A stretch of DNA of 15,285 nucleotides from contig CAZPBC010000048.1 in assembly GCA_964584775.1 (NCBI GenBank), forward strand, positions 1 through 15,285, given 5' to 3'. Shown in pieces: positions 14,504 to 15,285 of this stretch. The position numbers and the translations under genes were made by a program. The stretch is from CAZPBC01 sp964584775 (GTDB lineage: Bacteria; Chlamydiota; Chlamydiia; Chlamydiales; SLFE01). The notes beneath the pieces are model-generated. The model was not told the origin of the DNA, searched no databases, and saw only the letters and a list, made by a program, of their open reading frames with translations. Each line of letters starts with the position of its first letter. Position 1 is the first letter of the stretch.

Positions 14504-15136
14504 ATGAAATTCCACTCCACAAGAAAAGAGTATCCAGAGACACCTTTGTCTAAAGAGCACCTCAAGGAAGATCCACTCGATCTCTTTAAGGAGTGGCTAC
14601 AAGCCGCTGTCGAAAGTGAAGAGAAAGAACCCAACGCCATGGTGCTTTCAACCTCGACCGCAAAAAGCATCACCTCGCGTACCGTCTTGCTCAAAGAGGT
14701 CCGGCCTGAAGGGCTTCTCTTCTTCACGAACATAGAGAGCCTGAAGGCTCAGCAAATTCAGGAACACCCCCAAGTCTCTCTCCTTTTTCTCTGGTTAAAC
14801 CTCTCCAGGCAGGTCATGATACAAGGTCAAGCTGAACGCCTCCCTCAAGAAGAGGTGGAGGCTTATTTTCGAAGCCGCCCTCGCGGTGCCCAGCTCGGCG
14901 CCTGGGCCTCAAGGCAAGATCAGGTCATTCCCGACCGAGAGACCCTCAGCCAAGCCTTCGAGGAGGTCAGCCTCCGATTTGAGGGAGCTGAGGTTCCCCC
15001 CCCTCCTTGGTGGGGAGGGTATCTGGTTAGGCCACTCGAGTGGAGTTTTTGGCAGGGACGGAGGAATCGCCTCCACGACCGGTTCTCCTACACTCAGGAA
15101 GGCTCAAAATGGAAGACAGAAAGGCTTATGCCTTAA
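14504..15136 (+). CDS. pdxH: Pyridoxine/pyridoxamine 5'-phosphate oxidase
   Basis: A cytoplasmic FMN enzyme that oxidises pyridoxine or pyridoxamine 5'-phosphate to pyridoxal 5'-phosphate, the last step of synthesis or salvage. It is collinear with E. coli PdxH over its whole length (210 residues against 218). FMN contacts lie in SRTVLLK (58-64) and FFTN (73-76) with K81. ARRANGED near the C-terminus are FWQG (182-185, W183) and RLHDRF (189-194), whose Arg189 and His191 hold the substrate phosphate and ring. The ending WKTERLMP is the usual PdxH terminus. The N-terminal Arg and Tyr of the REY element (7-10) are also kept. The open frame extends seven codons upstream to a TTG, but ATG at 14504 fits the family. 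Upstream is the divergent pgk with a 26-base gap. No terminator with a T-run follows. Confidence 0.95.
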   Translation: MKFHSTRKEYPETPLSKEHLKEDPLDLFKEWLQAAVESEEKEPNAMVLSTSTAKSITSRTVLLKEVRPEGLLFFTNIESLKAQQIQEHPQVSLLFLWLNLSRQVMIQGQAERLPQEEVEAYFRSRPRGAQLGAWASRQDQVIPDRETLSQAFEEVSLRFEGAEVPPPPWWGGYLVRPLEWSFWQGRRNRLHDRFSYTQEGSKWKTERLMP

Positions 15137-15153
15137 AAACTTAGAAAACTACA

Positions 15154-15182
15154 TTGCGCCAATTTACAAAAAACATTATACG
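15154..15182 (+). promoter_or_regulatory. Promoter candidate for the right-edge gene
   Basis: TTGCGC and TATACG are separated by 17 bases, about 34 bases before the ATG at 15216, in the 79-base gap after pdxH. It is a fair match to the sigma-70 consensus, with four of six bases in each box. Confidence 0.4.
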
Positions 15183-15215
15183 GAGGAAAAAGAGCCGTTC
15201 CAAAAGGAGGAGCAA

Positions 15216-15285
15216 ATGAGTGAACATCTCGTTGTAGCGAGTAAGGTGAAAGCCTATATTCGTCAGAAAAAAGGCATGAATACAT
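15216..15285 (+). CDS. N-terminus of a probable bacterial histone-fold protein, cut off by the window edge
   Basis: The first 23 codons of a gene, with a very strong ribosome site (AAGGAGG at 15204-15210, five bases before the ATG). The fragment begins MSEHLVVASKVKAYIRQKKG and continues MNT. From memory, this resembles the N-terminus of small bacterial histone-fold proteins such as Bdellovibrio Bd0055 (HBb), which start with a VVxSKVKxxIK helix followed by a MNTS-type turn. Those proteins are about 60-70 residues long and bind DNA. If right, this would be a nucleoid protein with its own promoter and high translation. Only 23 residues are visible, so the identity is an inference; the gene start itself is well supported. 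Confidence 0.65.
   Translation, partial: MSEHLVVASKVKAYIRQKKGMNT

Noticed and set aside
14478..14543. 22-codon N-terminal extension of phosphoglycerate kinase
   Set aside because: It has no match to the family, starts from a GTG inside pdxH, and the ATG at 14477 gives the normal N-terminus.
15121..15134. Hairpin AAGGC-TTAT-GCCTT at the end of pdxH as a terminator
   Set aside because: The stem is only five pairs, it overlaps the last codons, and it is followed by A-rich rather than T-rich sequence on the coding strand.

Overview
The window looks like a chromosomal segment from a member of the Chlamydiota, most likely an environmental (Parachlamydia/Waddlia/Simkania-like) lineage rather than a Chlamydia species. 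The main reasons are two adjacent ATP/ADP-translocase-type nucleotide transporters, which are typical of obligate intracellular bacteria, and a Tsp/CT441-type protease beside glutamyl-tRNA synthetase. There are also a GabD-like aldehyde dehydrogenase, a PdxH and several large unrecognised proteins, which suit the larger environmental genomes. Base composition is near 50% G+C by eye, and coding density is very high: no gene-free stretch exceeds about 90 bases. No tRNA, rRNA, insertion sequence or CRISPR array was seen.

Layout. The left block (1-5141) is all on the minus strand and, in transcription order, reads: a 70-residue two-helix membrane protein, tsp, gltX, pgsA, and an unrecognised protein that runs off the left edge. 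It may be one or a few transcription units with small gaps. A GabD-like dehydrogenase (5183-6502, plus) diverges from the small membrane gene. It converges on a 1139-residue unrecognised protein (6522-9941, minus), and the two TAG stop codons sit at the ends of a short inverted repeat. Then come two ADP/ATP translocase paralogues (10014-11582 and 11671-13239, minus). They are separated by a strong hairpin terminator and a good promoter, so the second appears to be separately transcribed. pgk (minus) and pdxH (plus) start only 26 bases apart around a shared TATA-like core. The right edge holds the first 23 codons of a gene with a strong ribosome binding site, whose product resembles the N-terminus of bacterial histone-fold proteins.

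How the genes fit together. The two transporters import host ATP or other nucleotides. Pgk supplies glycolytic ATP, and the GabD-like enzyme would feed succinate to the TCA cycle. PdxH makes pyridoxal phosphate. PgsA and Tsp serve the envelope, and GltX serves translation.

The least explained items are the 1139-residue protein (a degenerate helical repeat of about 30 residues plus a distinct C-terminal domain), the truncated 244-residue protein at the left edge, the small membrane protein upstream of tsp, and the histone-like gene at the right edge. Start codons were revised from the longest open frame for gltX, tsp, the small membrane gene, the upstream translocase, pgk and pdxH, from ribosome-binding sites, signal-peptide position or family alignment.
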